Source of the DNA: Breviolum minutum Mf 1.05b.01
Lineage: Eukaryota; Sar; Dinophyceae; Suessiales; Symbiodiniaceae
Direction of reading: 5' to 3'
DNA: 64,000 nucleotides
NCBI GenBank assembly: GCA_000507305.1
Contig: DF239092.1
Coordinates: 22,303-86,302, forward strand
Part shown: piece by piece, positions 11,726-24,535 of the stretch
How the letters are laid out: every line of letters starts with the position of its first letter
Numbering within the stretch: the stretch's first letter is position 1
Translations under genes and position numbers: made by a program
Notes under the pieces: generated by a model
What the model was told of the DNA's origin: nothing
What the model saw: the letters and a program-made list of their open reading frames with translations, nothing else
Database searches by the model: none

Positions 11726-12239
11726 TCGGCAGTGAAGCTGGTAGAAACACGAAGCCCGAAGCCCTTTGTTTTGGATGTATGGGATGTGTTTTTGTCTGTC
11801 AGCCAAAGAGGTTCTTGGCAGTCAAATTCAATGACTACGTAGACATCTTTTAAAAAAAAGTCTGGCAGTGCTGCTAAAGGAGGTCTTCATCTACGTGAGA
11901 TTCTCCTACCTTATGGCTCACAATAATAGCTCTCTCGAAAAGGACCAACCAAACACACCCTGCAACGCTCAAATCAGCAAACCTGGTTCAAAGCTGGGGT
12001 CACCTACTTCCATCCGCACTGGCCTGGAAGTAGCAACAATCACCAACTTCTCTACATATCATCAAAAACGGCTCTACACTTTGGGGGAGTGGGGAGCCAG
12101 CACGCCATCCTTGCAGTGAAGATCTGAACCTTTTACCTTCAATTGTTGGGTATGAACCACTGGGCTGCTGGATCTTTTGGCAGCATAGCATAAACCAAGG
12201 ATACTGGTACAAGATGGGACAGGATGACCAGGGTTTTCC
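11726..12239. other. Stretch without an assigned gene
   Basis: Only short open frames with no clear splice borders. The minus-strand frame that enters from the adjacent repeat is dominated by the Asp/Glu run and is not taken as evidence for a gene. Confidence 0.35.
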
Positions 12240-12321
12240 ATCTTCGTCATCTTCGTCATCTTCGTCATCTTCGTCATCTTCGTCATCTTCGTCATCTTCG
12301 TCATCTTCGTCATCTTCGTCG

Positions 12322-12357
<36 letters not shown>
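12240..12357. repeat. Compound satellite: about nine 9-bp units then (ATC)n
   Basis: The plus strand shows about nine tandem copies of TCTTCGTCA (12240-12319), which pass directly into a pure ATC run (12320-12357). The 9-mer is itself three ATC-like triplets, so the array probably grew from the microsatellite. Read on the minus strand it would encode a long D/E run. Confidence 0.9.
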
Positions 12358-12358
<1 letters not shown>

Positions 12359-12699
12359 AAACAGAATAGAGACTTTAAGATACACCCCCCAGCATTGCTG
12401 CGTTTTCTCACCCGCTTTGACCATTCCTTCGAAGCCCTCATTATTCCAAGGTGCTGCGTGGTCACGGCCACTATGGACAACCTCAAGGCAAACGACGAAA
12501 CACTCCACTAAACTCAGGAATCTTATGGTCTCACAAGTCACCAGGTAATAAGTTTCACATGTTACAAAGCCATCAAAATGAAATAGCGAAACTTGCCAAA
12601 AAGGACAATTGGAGTGGACAATACCTATCCCATTTCAATCGATTCCAAATACGCTGTGAAAACACTTGGGCCTTTTTCGGTCCACCTTTCTGAGGTCTT

Positions 12700-15600
12700 G
12701 ACCGTGATGTTGGGACCCGCCCCAAAGCTCTCTTGCCTCAATGCTCGTGGAAGAAGTTATGCAGCGAGGCTTGAGGATTTGGGTGGAATGTGATGGAAGT
12801 TTCACCGTTGAATCCTTTGCCTGCGATGTGTGATAGGAGAATGTGAGGTGTCATATTTTGAGTTTCGTGGTTGATCACTCCACCATCCTGCAAAGGCGTG
12901 GGGGCTGATTTTATAATAGTACACTCCAGACTCCGGTCATCCAAGCCTTTTGTCCATGACAAGCCCTCTTGAAAGAAGCATCAGGGACCATACCTTCTTG
13001 TTGACTCTGCTTATTGCTTGCTCCCATTTTTCCCAGACTAATTGTGTTCATAGCCATAGTAGTAGGGTCTCAACTCTGCTGCAAAACTTCCCTGGGTACA
13101 AACCTCACAAGCCTTCCAAAACTGGCGGTTTCCGCATCTCAGCTTCTCACTTGCTTTGTAGTTCTGCAACCTCAAAGTGCCACAGAGCTTTAGATGCTGT
13201 GTTTTGTTTCCCCCTGGTGGCCCGTAACTGGGAACTTCTTATCATGATATGATACAAACCTCATGATTTTGTGTTACACAAGATGTCCTTCATCATATCA
13301 ACATCCTTAGATTTGTTCAAAGAAACTCTTCAGGAAAAACCCGACCACATTTTATTTCACATCTGAAATGACTTACCTTCGGACGTTGGCAGTGACACGT
13401 CCCGCCAACAAATCCCGGTCCGTGTACCTGTTCAGAAAGGATGTCTAAGCGCCCACGGACCTGGACGTTTTAATGTTTTTCAGCAGCATGAATCTCATCT
13501 GTGTTTTTTTTCCAAGGGTGGTAAACGTTGGAAAAGCTGAAACTTCCTGAAGCGGCTCTAAAATGGTAGGTCAGTTCGTAAAAAGGATTCCCGCATAAAA
13601 GGAGGACTTCATATATGTACAGGAACCTAGGTCAGGAGAAAATTGATCAATATCCATCCACAAAACCAGCAATTTTATTTGGCTTTTCCCCAATTTTGCA
13701 GTCTTACCCAAAATAACCACCGTAATTATGTTCCCCAATATCAATTTGTCATGACCCTTCAGCTCCAACCCCAACCCATCTACCTCATCCAAAGGAGACT
13801 GCGGAGCACTGCTACCTGGGCATAGCATTGGTTTCCTAAGCTCCTGTTTATCACCCCCTCGAAAACTGACGGCTGGAAGCTGAAAACCTGCATTTCTTGG
13901 GTTCCATGTTGGTCATGTTGGTTTTCAGGGGAGTAGACATCGTTCGGGCCATTGCGTTGCTTCACATCAACCAGGTGATGGGCCAGACGGCCCAATGACG
14001 TCAGACACTGAGGGGTCACAGACGAACTGACGACGAAGGACGAAAACATACGCCATAGCCAGTCGACCATGAAGGAGAAAAAACATCCACATCAACAACA
14101 AAGACAAAGAAGAGCATCATCAAGGACAATCATCACAATCATCATCATGATGATCCAGGATTCTGATGAAATTCTGACTCTTATCATCGGTAAGGTGCCA
14201 CACATCTGTGGTCCCCCCACTGATGCCAATCTTATTCTTTGGCCCCAGGAGTTCCTCCAAGTCCTTGGAGGTTCGTATAAAATCTTGGCAATGGTATGAA
14301 ATCGGGTTTTTAGATGCCAAAAAAACATACAACCGATGCATCCTTCCAGCACCTTCAAAGGGGTGCCAAATGGTTCCTAAAGGGTGTCAATTCACCATCC
14401 CTTAGGGTTTAATTGGCACCCCTTTGAAGGTCCAGGTTTGTATTCATTTGTCATGTTTAGCATCAATACACAATATATGGCTAGTCAACCTACCCCCCCC
14501 TTACGTAACCCCCCCCCCCGGAAATACGGCATTGTTGAGGGCTTATTGACCAGCCAGGCTCTATATCGATGTCCACCCATAATAAATCATTCAAAGGTAT
14601 CTTTTTGGGGCTGATGGAGGACCTTGGTGAGAAATCTCTAGATCCTGTATCTATGGTGCAAAGGAATCTAGGAAACAAACTAATTTGATCGGTTAACATA
14701 GTGTCAGAGTATTATAGTTGTGTGTCTGTGTGTGCGGAGTGTTCAAGGCGCAACAGAAAATACGTTGGCAAGCCATCCTTTCTTCACTCCAGCAGTTCTT
14801 AAAAACATCAACGAAACCCTTTGTTTTTACCACATCGGACTAGGTAGTCCAATTACCAACCTGGAATCCTTTTCACCAGCCCCCCCCAAAAAAAAACTTG
14901 ATATCATTTTTCCTAAATGTTACCACAGCAACTTTCTATAGCCCAAACTTTGTTACCAGTCCAACCAACCCCCACCAACGGCTCATCTCCAATTTCCCCT
15001 CCTTCTTCATTTCCAAAGACTTGGACTCATTGGAAGTCACACGTTCCAGCAAACCTTTGACATCTACGCCTTTGAGCTCCTGAAGCTTTCAAAACTTGGA
15101 AATTGGTAGAAAAATACATCAAGGAAATTGTTGTTTTTTCAATAAAAATGTCTACATTGACATAGATTTACAAAGGTTCAAAGTTTGTCTTTACTTGCAT
15201 CCCCAAAAAGACAACATTTTTAGGAAACCACTCAGTTGTGTTCACGGGAGTAAAAGTTAAAAGGTGGTGCATAACTGCCAAATCTTAATCATCTTTGAAG
15301 ATCCCTTCAACACGTGTTCTCCTCCTCTCAAGGTATGATTTCTTGAAATGAATCATCCCACAAACATCACATCCCCTGTTCCATCCTGTCAAAATGCCAG
15401 TCCTCTTGTGCTGTTTTTGCTAAAGATTCGGTGGAGCTCAAGCGATTTACCTAGGGTGCTTCCAGGTTTGGATAGGTGAAGTCTAACAAGATGGCTCCAT
15501 CCCCAATTTGTTGTTAGCCAAGAAACAAGACTTTGGAGTTCACTACGAAGTTCAGTCGTCTCCTTGGACAACTTGCCATCAAATTGCGCTGTCAACTCCT

Positions 15601-18600
15601 CGAGGCTTCAGGTGTTTTTTGCTCATGACTCCCAAACAGTCCTTCAAGACTCTGTTATCTGTTTTCCCTGAATCCTTATAGTTTCACAGAAAATCAAGCA
15701 TATGCTCTTGAAGCAGCAGTGTTTTTCAAGGTCGTGGTTGTTTTAACTAGTTGTATATCGTTTTTGAAAGTCTTGTGAGCATCGGGCTTGTGTCAAAGCA
15801 TGTTTCAGTCTTACCGTTGTCCACGTCTCCTAAATCAGCTACCGAAAACACATAACAACACTAATTGCATAGAATATGAATTCGCTTGAAGCTTTCTGTT
15901 GAAAACCTTTTTATCGAAAGCTTCTCATGACCTATGAGTTGGTGATAGGAAAGAGAGTCTCACTGCATCCTCCAAACTCTTGTGCGTCTCCAACATGTCT
16001 CTCTGGTGTTCTGCCTAGGCGCTCGCAACACCAACGAGATGAAACCATTGATTTGAGGGGACTTGGAACCAACATGTGTTCAAAATGGTTATAACCAGGG
16101 TTGTAACTAACTTGCTACCATGAGCGACAAAGTCATATCACACACTGGCGTTTTCCGAAATTGCCACCTTTTTCTTTTTCGACGTCAAAACTTCCAACTT
16201 CCGAAGGGAAAATCACCGCACAATTACATATTATTTTGAAAAAAATAAAAAAACTCCTTCCAACCCCCCGTTTTTTTCCGTGCCCCCGCAAAAAAAATGG
16301 GTATCCCTGGGCCCTGACGAGATTCGCCACTTCTTTGGACAGTTGCAAGCCAAGATCTGAAACCTCCAACAAAATTCCCGGGATGAAACACGAAGGAAAT
16401 CGTGTATTTGATCAATAAATATGTCATGTTAGGCCATAAATCCCCTCAAAATTTGGGGGAATATTGATCTAGGAATTTAGATTTTGAGATGTTCGAAGTG
16501 ATTCTAAAATGTCAATTCTGAGATTGTTTTTAACCTTTGGGACAAATTCCATGCTAGAATCTATTTCAAAAGAAAACTGTTCCTCTTGTCCGAGCCTGTT
16601 GCTGCACCTGTGATCGAAGCTTCAAGTCCTACAACTGAAAAAATGGGGATGCCAAAACCCTCCTAGTGAACGTGCCACGTAATAGGTTTGTAAAGACTCC
16701 CCTTATCAAGACTGCAAGAATCCTGTTGGTGACACACTCACTGGTGGTTTCCCATCCTTAGATAGGATTTCAATGGGACAAAGTCTTGAAGCAACCAGTC
16801 ACTGGTTGGTGGTTTCAACCCATCTGAAAAAAAATTGATCAAAATGGGAATCTTCCCCAAGTTGGGGTGAAAATAAAAAATATTTGAAACCACCACCTAG
16901 GTCAGTTGTGTCGTTCAATTTCGAGCTCCTCTGCACATTCGCCAGGGCCGCCTGACAAAGCGCACATCAGCACCGGCAACTTGACACAGAGTTGAGGTAT
17001 ATAGCAGCTTTCAACAAACGTCAATCAAATGTGTTTTTGACGTCTTTTTTGGTTCCGCAGCAAAAGGACGAACAAATAGCACTCATGTGGAGTGAAGGCA
17101 CCTGCCAACAGCTGCACCATGCCTGTTGACTGCAAGTGTGTATCATATTCCCCCTACAAACCATGGTTTTGGGCGCCTTCAGCCATCTTCTGCTCCAACT
17201 GTTTCATCTGCTCACGGCACCTTGAGAACGTTTTTTAGGGCGCGGCAAAAATGTTGATTTGTGGGATCTTGGACAAAATTGAGTTCTCTCATGCAAACTC
17301 GCGGCAAGGGCTTGCAAATTTCAAAATCTGCAAATTCTCAAAACGTACCGCATGTTGGGTGGATGTTTCTCACAAGATGCTGGCTCAAGGATGGCAAATC
17401 AAAAACACAACAACACCCTTGTGTGTCCAGAAGTTCAAGTAGAATCTGAGCATCTATGGCTTGATACAAACTCTTCATGATTCAAAACAAGGCATCTTCC
17501 ACTAGGTGGCTCCAATTCTGGGCCCTCGCACTCCAGCAATTCCACCTGGCCAGCTGAAATTTGACGTGCTCAGCCATTTAAATGGAGGGTAAGTCTACAG
17601 GGAGCCTAAGTGAAAGTTGCTATAAATCAGTTTTGACAAAGCACCAGGTTATTTGATGCTGATAACCCTTCACAACTCAAACGCAATGGCGTCGTCACAT
17701 CAGACCATCTCCGACTTGCTAGACTGCTGTAATAGTGGCAAATGAAGGTTTATGGCATCCCCTCCTAAAACAAAAAGAAAACCTTGAACACCAACAAACC
17801 TTCACTTCCAGTGTCACTAAATACCACAAAAGGATAGCAAAGGTATAATCCGATTCCGGGTGGAAGGAAGCAATACCCTGACAATTTTTTCCCAAAGTAC
17901 CACATCCAGTCTTCAACAAACCGAATCGCACCTCAGATGATTTCCGGAGCTCATCCACCCTCGCAGGGGAGCTGCTAATTTCATGAGTTGCATGGTGCTT
18001 TTTAAAAAAATGTTAAAACCCCATGTTTTTACCAAGGCTTCTAATTTCCCCATCTCAGATCCCCAAGTTCCCGCACATCTCCCGCAGCTCCAGGCATTCC
18101 TATGGCAATTTTGAAGCCCAGCTCCCTTTGTGACTAAAAACCTTGAATTTTTGGAGGAAAAATGTTGGAAAGCCTAGCTGTTTCCGTTCGAATCTCCGGA
18201 CTTAGAGATTGAGATTTGTAGGATTGTAGATTCCACGGTGAAATTCGGTGGGCTCGACATGTTGGCAAGGTAAGAGAATCTCACTGAGACACCATGGGAT
18301 ATGTTGTGAACAAAAGATTGCATCTCGCAGAAATGATCGTGTTTCGGATGGTTGTTTCTGATAGTGTACCATGTCAAAATGTCGGATGTTCTTACTCAAC
18401 TCCTCAAGTTCAGAATCGACATAGTCATCTCCATCCTCGCCGGATCTCCCCGTCCACCTGATCCTTGTCCCCTTTGGCTGAGGCGGCCTTAGTATATCTT
18501 CATCCCCGGCTTAAAAGGTCGTTACATCGGTCGTTTTTTTTGGTGAGGGGCCATCATTAAACCAACCTACGGCAACAACTGCCATCTTCCAAGAAAGAAA

Positions 18601-21600
18601 GAGAGTTGAAAGTTGATGAAAGACAGAACTCTGCAAGGAGGTTCTGTTTGAAACACTGGAATGGAAAGATGTGATGTAACTTTTCTACCCAACCATGTCA
18701 AACAAGAAGCATAAGCAGAACACCAGAACACCAACATGGCAAATGTACGTAAGATGTAACCACTTTCCAGTCTTGTGGTTGGTGAGCATACCATCAGAAA
18801 ACGTCAAGGGGGAACCTGGAGAGACCCTGCAGTGGAAACTATGTACCCCGTCCTGAAAAGCATCAGAAGTTCAAACAATCTCAACAACAAAGTTATTTTA
18901 TTTTATACTACAGCTGTAATTGTAATTATAATGATAATCATAATTCAAGACATAATCATACCTACAATTATATGTGTGTGTGTGTGTGATCCTTAGCTGT
19001 TGTTCATATGACTGCTACTTTACGTGATGTGTATATGATTGCTATATTTTGTTGACGATCGTTTTAGGGTTGATCAACAAAATACTGGCATGAACGAAAT
19101 TTTCAACCCATCAAGTGTTTAAAGCCTGGTTGCCAGAAGTTTTCTTGCGAGGGCAATCATCAAAATGCAAAAAAATTGTGAGTAAACGTTCTCAGTCATT
19201 CCGTCATTGATACAAATATGATAGCAAAAAATGTATTCATACACATAATATGTGTATATATGTATGTATGTATATATATATATATATTCTTGCGAATATA
19301 ATATACGGTAAATATGACAGTTATGCTTCATACTGAATTCATCGCTCCAAGAATCACAGCAATCACCTATCAGTCTCAAAACCTCCATATTTGTTAAGGC
19401 CCTTGTTCATCTCTTCCTGTCTGAGATTCCGCTATCCCCATCCCTACCATCAGCATCCCGACTTTGACCTTCTCTTCCAGATTTTCAATGGAGCTCAACT
19501 CGGAATGTTCCATGGTTTCCATGGTTGTTGTAGGGGCTTAGGGGTTGGTTGGTGTTTGATGTGTGCATCCCAGGAATGTAGGGAATGTGAAGCACTTCCC
19601 AGGTCTGGAATTACATGTCTGCATTTCTTGATTGCATTTCCGCAAAGTTTTCCCATGCCTCAAACTCTGGAGAATCCCCAGCCACCAACCCCAGCCAGCA
19701 GCGCCTCTTTCTTCAGCTCCTCTCGCACGGAGACAATCTCCTGACATCGGCACAAAAGGATGGTCATCATAGGGTTTAGTAAGGAGATGACCGCTTTTTG
19801 GACTCTTTCACTAAATATGTCTGTGTCTATCTTTCACATTGTAACATCTCCTAACAGCTGCAAGACCGAAAACATAAAACATCTCAGCCCAAATGTAATC
19901 CTATACGACCATAACCTACAAAGCTTGGTGCGTAGCTGCATGAAGGTGTTCATCCAGCTATTTGGGTGCCTAGGAAACGTAAATCATCCCACTTGGATGG
20001 CCTACTTCAGTCATGCCTAATGATAAGCAAGCAATATACATGTACACGCATATAGGTAGATATGTACATGTATAGTGAAAACAAATACATTTACGTATTA
20101 CTAACCCTCAAGCTGTAAAACAAATGATGGGAAGAACGAGAGATCTGGACACAAACCAAAATTGCTAGGGAGAACTTCCCCCCTCTTTGTGCCTCTTTGA
20201 CAATGCGCTGCAACTCCTGACGCAACTGCAACTGGTGTAGCATAGATGTTTGCACATGCTATATTGTATCGTGTAAAGGTATCTGCCAAGGTATGCATCT
20301 GCAAACTAATTACATCATATCTGCGAGACAAGACGTATATGAATATATGCATATATGTCTTTGGCATTATATATCTTGAGTTGGCAAAAGAGGTTGGCAA
20401 GGGTGAAAGAACAATCATCCAACTAAGCCTTTGAATTGAGGAAAGTGGATCAAGTGCAACACTCTTCATGCTTTCCGCAATGTCGATTGGCTACTACATG
20501 CTACTATAAAGTCACAGCCTCTGTCATTGAGCATTTCATCCACCCCGGTTTTCAGTGAATCGCCGTGCTTTGACAAACTGGGCCGTAGAAAAAAGACAGG
20601 TGGTGAAGAATGCAAGAAGTAAGAAGTAAGAACAATCAAAACTTACAGTATTCTTACTCCTTTTGTCACTCATGACTGATGGCTGGATGATATCATCTGT
20701 TTCTCGTGCCAAGTAAAGTTGTCTCATATACTACAGGCCTAGCTCTACAAACTCCCAGCTTCACGACATGCATTGGTTTCTCCAATGTGCAGGTAATCCT
20801 TTCCTGAAAACAAGCACCAGAAACTCCCAAACTGGATGTACATAAAGGGGAGAATTCCTTCTCACGTTTGGCCTGCACCCCTCTGCAAATAAAGATTACC
20901 AGACTCTTCAAGGGCGTTGATTTCAGATTCCATCTTAAATTGTTGCATGTGTCCCCGTAGGAAACAGCCAAATAATCACATGGATTTGAAAAAGTCATGA
21001 CCTAAAATTTCAAGAAATGACCATGGCGCAAAAACACAGCACCAGCCTCTTCCATCTGCTTCATCCTTGCAGACACCTGCCGAAATCCACTCAGCCCCTT
21101 GACATTCAATGGTCACCTGAGTGTCCACCCTCATGTTTTCCACGACTTCTGTGATTTTTCTTGCACCTCATCGGAAGCGCTGCTCTCTTGCAGCCTGGAG
21201 CTTTCAACTACTGAACTTAGTAAACCTGCCGTAAATACAGTAACGGATGGGTGCAACCCCTTGACATTTATCACTAATATGAACAATAGATGACTTGGGG
21301 GTTGACAATCTGCCTGCAGGGATGCAGGGATGGAATTTCAAACCACTGTTGCTGGCAAGGTTGGGATGTGCGTTCATCCCTAAAATGGCGAATCGACCAC
21401 CCCGTGAACGTGATCCCTTCAGTTTCTAATAAAATTTAGTCCCATAAAGTTTCCAGTTAATCCCCTTATGATTCAATGAATTCTTGAGACGCCCCTTCAG
21501 GAAACAAACCGAAAATTCGAGCTTTTTTGATTTGCAACAGCTCCACACATTTCCATTTTGGTACAGCTCCACTCAACTGGACCAAAGGCCTCTTGATAGC

Positions 21601-23310
21601 ACTCTGGACTTCCGCCAGATCCTTGGGTGCCCAAAATCATCCTGCTTGAAAAGCGAGGAGATTTGCCAATCCTCTAATAAAATGACAAAAACCCAGGAAG
21701 GCAATATCTTGGAACGGAACTTTTCAGGGCAGGCAAACTGTTGGTGGTCAAAATAACTCACATTTTTCTAACATCCCACAAAAAATAGATTCGCAGCCAA
21801 GTCACGTCACTTTGAGGCACCGATTTTGAAACCTTAGCATCCAAGTGAAAAAGGCTTGGAGATTAAATATCTTCACTTCGACTTCGGGATTGATCCAAAT
21901 TCCGAAAAATGGCTTTTATAGTGTCTCTGATTGCGAGATCTTTATAACACTTTGTCTCTAATTTGGCAGCTTGTCTACATCATTTGAAACATCACTATTG
22001 GATATACTGACGAACTGTTGGAACTACACCCACATTCGCCTTTTCAACACTGAACGGGTCAGGAAGGGAAGTCAAGTGACCTGCAGTTCTTTTTGGAAGC
22101 CTTTGATCTTAGTGTCCACCTGTGACGACATTTTCGGTCAAGCCAGTAAGAACACCCCAGGGCGAGATTTGTGAGATGTAGTCGCTGGAAATTGGATTTC
22201 ACCCAAGAATGTTTCAGATGCACACAGAATGATGAAATCATATGAAATCATCATCTGACAGTCATCCAACCCCATCGAAGAATCCACAGGATGCGCCCGT
22301 TGTGAGAAGCACATGTCACGCCTCAACTTGACTTTAGTGGTTCCGAATCGGCAGCGTGATGTACTAAGGTTCTAACATGTTCCAACATTGGAAATGTCCA
22401 AAACGTAAACTCCAGGAAAATAACATAGTGCATCTTTGGAGAATGAAGCTCACTTAGCGAGGGAATCACTAGATGATAAGCAATAAATTGTTATGTCATT
22501 CCACTAAAACCAGTATTCACGGAAGAATGGAGAGATTCTTCCCATTTCTTCTGACTGTTGCCCCCCGGTTTCACAAATAAGGAGAGTTTCCACCTGAAAA
22601 AACATCAAAATCATTGCAGGCCTCTTCCAGCTTCTCCAAGATTGCCTGTTCAGCACTGGCTTCGGCATCCGCATCAGGGAGCCTCATGCGCCTAGGAAGG
22701 CATGGTCACATCTTGATGCAGGCACCACGCTCTGGGCTTGATGACTTGGCAAGAGCGGAAATGAAATCCAGAAAAACAATCGATGATTGGTGCTTGAATA
22801 CATGTGTTGCGAATCAAGAGCAAACAAGCAAACCTAAATCTGAGATAGTTAGAGACCATCTTCTGTCCATCTTATCTTATATCAAGGCATGCAGGGTTCG
22901 AACCTTTGAAATCTGATTGAACCTTGGGCTATGTTGGGTTTGTTTTTGTGAAGTGGTTTGGGGGACGAAAACTGGAGGCTTGCAAAGGTTCCATGGAGAA
23001 GCTGAGGGTGCTTTCAGGAACAAATGACAAGGTGGCAAACCACACAGAATCTTCTGGAAAATGTGTCCCCCCTGAAAAACATGGAGATGTGCCTCTGCCT
23101 TGAATGTCCTCAAGACATTTGGGATTTTAGGCTCCTTTTTCTGATGATTCTGTCCACAAACCTGTGGTCTTGAAATGGAAAAACTGGGCATCCAAGCAAG
23201 TCCTTCAGTTCCTGCTTAATGGGCGCCATGGCTGCCTCCACGGTGTTTTTGGTCGCAACAAGGCCTTCCTTCAAATCGTCCAAGGTCAAGTCCACCTGGG
23301 CGTACCAGGA
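12700..23310 (-). CDS. Series of short coiled-coil-like exons, one or more unrecognised genes
   Basis: More than fifteen short minus-strand open pieces have coding composition and AG|G or G|GT-type borders. Examples: about 13130-13200 ASKALWHFEVAEL; 13940-14060 DWLWRMFSSFVV; 14150-14330 FIRTSKDLEELLGPKNKI; 14970-15080 QELKGVDVKGLLERV; 15400-15600 KLSKETTELRSELQSLV; 16300-16375 EVSDLGLQLSKEVANL; 17160-17250 REQMKQLEQKMAEGAQ; 19484-19570 HSELSSIENLEEKVKV; 19660-19745 EIVSVREELKKEAL; 20140-20240 QLRQELQRIVKEA; 21490-21624 DLAEVQSAIKRPLVQL; 22080-22135 VDTKIKGFQKELQ; 22611-22690 EQAILEKLEEACNDFD; 23165-23310 LTLDDLKEGLVATKNTVEAA. They suggest heptad-rich structural proteins. Gene boundaries, order and exact splice sites are not resolved. 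The rest of the interval is intron-like, with family A and single-hairpin elements inside. Confidence 0.45.
14351..14431. repeat. Single hairpin element
   Basis: Terminal inverted repeat: left ACCTTCAAAGGGGTGCCAA, right TTGGCACCCCTTTGAAGGT (19 of 19), with weaker pairing inward (CCTAAAGGGTG with CATCCCTTAGGG), so almost the whole 81 bp can fold. It is flanked on both sides by CCAG. It lies in a presumed intron of the minus-strand coiled-coil region. Confidence 0.75.
16802..16901. repeat. Inverted-repeat element, family A, copy 2
   Basis: The same ends (TTGGTGGTTTCAA / TTTGAAACCACCACCTAG) and interior (AAAATGGGAATCTTCCCCAA, then TTGGGGTGAAAATAAAAAAT) as the element at 5006-5104. Both termini are present. 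Confidence 0.8.
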
Positions 23311-23399
23311 ACAACTGGTTCGTGTTTTGGGCTTATAAAGGTGAAAGGGAGGGGCCGGCAATCTGGCTGTAAACGCCGCCTTTACAAAAGCCGAACCCG

Positions 23400-23967
23400 T
23401 TACAACCCTTCAGAGATGGAATAAAAGGGACAAGTTTGGGGGTATCATGGGGTAGAAATGGATAATCTGCGGACTATCCATAAAAGCTTGAAATAGGTGC
23501 CTCCAACATGCCAATCCTGATGCAATTCTCGTTCCAAGATGTCGCTTTTTTTGTCTTTTCTATTTTGCTCATGTGTTTTTGGACACAGCTGCGAACCAGG
23601 TACGACAGCAGAGAGTGTCTCGAGATGCTTTCAATAATGAAGGATTGCGTGCGTACAAGAAATGAGAAATATACCGAAAGACAAAAGAGATCACCCATCA
23701 AATTTTCGGATACATGCAAAATCATTGCTGTAAGTGGTCTCGTGGCACGATCCTTCATATTGTATGGCCTGTACAGATCTGTAAAGTACAGATCAGAATT
23801 GAATGAGCTGGAACATGCACCCCTCAGCACCGCCACGATCGGCCGGCACAAACGGAGGCCATTAAAATTTGCCATCCGTGATCTAAGATTTGAAAAATTG
23901 GTGCACAATCAGGGTCAATTTGAGCCCAGCGCACAAAAACTAATTGCTATGCAAGGCAAAGCATCTG
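23400..23967. other. Stretch with competing open frames, not assigned
   Basis: A 162-codon plus-strand frame (23508-23996) and a 144-codon minus-strand frame (23474-23908) overlap almost completely. Neither shows a recognised motif, convincing splice borders or homology to the neighbours. The plus-strand frame runs through the 16-bp duplication at the end of the adjacent minus-strand gene, which argues against it. Confidence 0.3.
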
Positions 23968-23999
23968 CAATCAGACCTGAAATCAATCAGACCTGAAAT
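23968..23999. repeat. 16-bp perfect tandem duplication at the end of the NTF2-like exon
   Basis: CAATCAGACCTGAAAT occurs twice in a row. On the minus strand each unit contains TTTCAGGTCTGA, which resembles a spliced AG|GT border and carries the TGA that ends the frame at 23987. Confidence 0.9.
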
Positions 24000-24535
24000 G
24001 GCACTGACGAGTGGTGGAGGAAGATGCGGACCTTTCCATCCTCATTCTTCTTGTAGCCGAATGTGTATTCCACCTTAGTCTTGCTTCCGTCAGCAGCACT
24101 TGTGAAGTAGTAGTTGCCCATGGCAATGGCAACATTTCCGTTCAAGTCAACCTGATGGTTGTCAAAGACGACATCAGACCAGCCTTTGCCACCATTGATT
24201 GCAAAGCCTCCATCCTCCGAAATTCCATCACTCACTGCTTTTGACCCTACAAAGTAGGACATGGCCTGGCTTGCTTTAGGGCGAAACTGGACATCCTTGG
24301 CTTTGGTTGGCTTGAAGAGCACGTTGCTATGGCCATAGCCATAAAGTTCACCCGCTGCTTTGCTTGCTGCTGCAACATAGTCTCCTTTGTCAAGATAGGT
24401 CTTGGAAATTCCTTTGATGGCATCTGCCCATGCCTTCTGTGCAGCCTGCACTTCCGCTTCGGTTACTGAAGCTTTTTGAACTTCAAAGGGAACGGACGAG
24501 TGGTGAAGAGAGATGCGGACCTTTCCATCCTCATT
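23987..24535 (-). CDS. NTF2/SnoaL-like repeat protein, exon truncated at an assembly join
   Basis: The reading frame holds one complete unit of about 163 residues preceded by the last about 20 residues of a previous unit. Each unit ends in a GK(V)RI-(S/F)LHHSSVPF motif, seen twice (about 24494-24535 and about 23995-24045), so the protein is a tandem repeat or polyprotein. Within the unit: VTEAEVQAAQKAWADAIKGI, YGYGHSNVLFKPTKA, a SYFVG motif, AIAMGNYYFTSAADGSKTKV and FGYKKNEDGK. This pattern matches a small algal and marine bacterial family with an NTF2/SnoaL-like alpha+beta barrel, often carrying the misleading label phosphoribosyl-AMP cyclohydrolase. The substrate is unknown. The upstream part is lost at the N at 24536. 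The TGA at 23987 may be a true stop, or a CAG|GTCTGA donor may lead to further units. Confidence 0.6.
   Translation of the reverse strand, partial: NEDGKVRISLHHSSVPFEVQKASVTEAEVQAAQKAWADAIKGISKTYLDKGDYVAAASKAAGELYGYGHSNVLFKPTKAKDVQFRPKASQAMSYFVGSKAVSDGISEDGGFAINGGKGWSDVVFDNHQVDLNGNVAIAMGNYYFTSAADGSKTKVEYTFGYKKNEDGKVRIFLHHSSVPFQV

Noticed and set aside
12000..12541. Minus-strand proteins with a D/E run or a poly-Met/Thr run
   Set aside because: The same repeat is open in several frames, and there is no supported exon around it.
22880..22905. Pol III B-box-like GGTTCGAACC
   Set aside because: There is no A-box or cloverleaf upstream, so a tRNA or SINE is not supported.
23508..23996. 162-codon plus-strand open frame
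   Set aside because: An almost equally long minus-strand frame covers the same bases, and it reads through the end and duplication of the NTF2-like exon; no motif seen.
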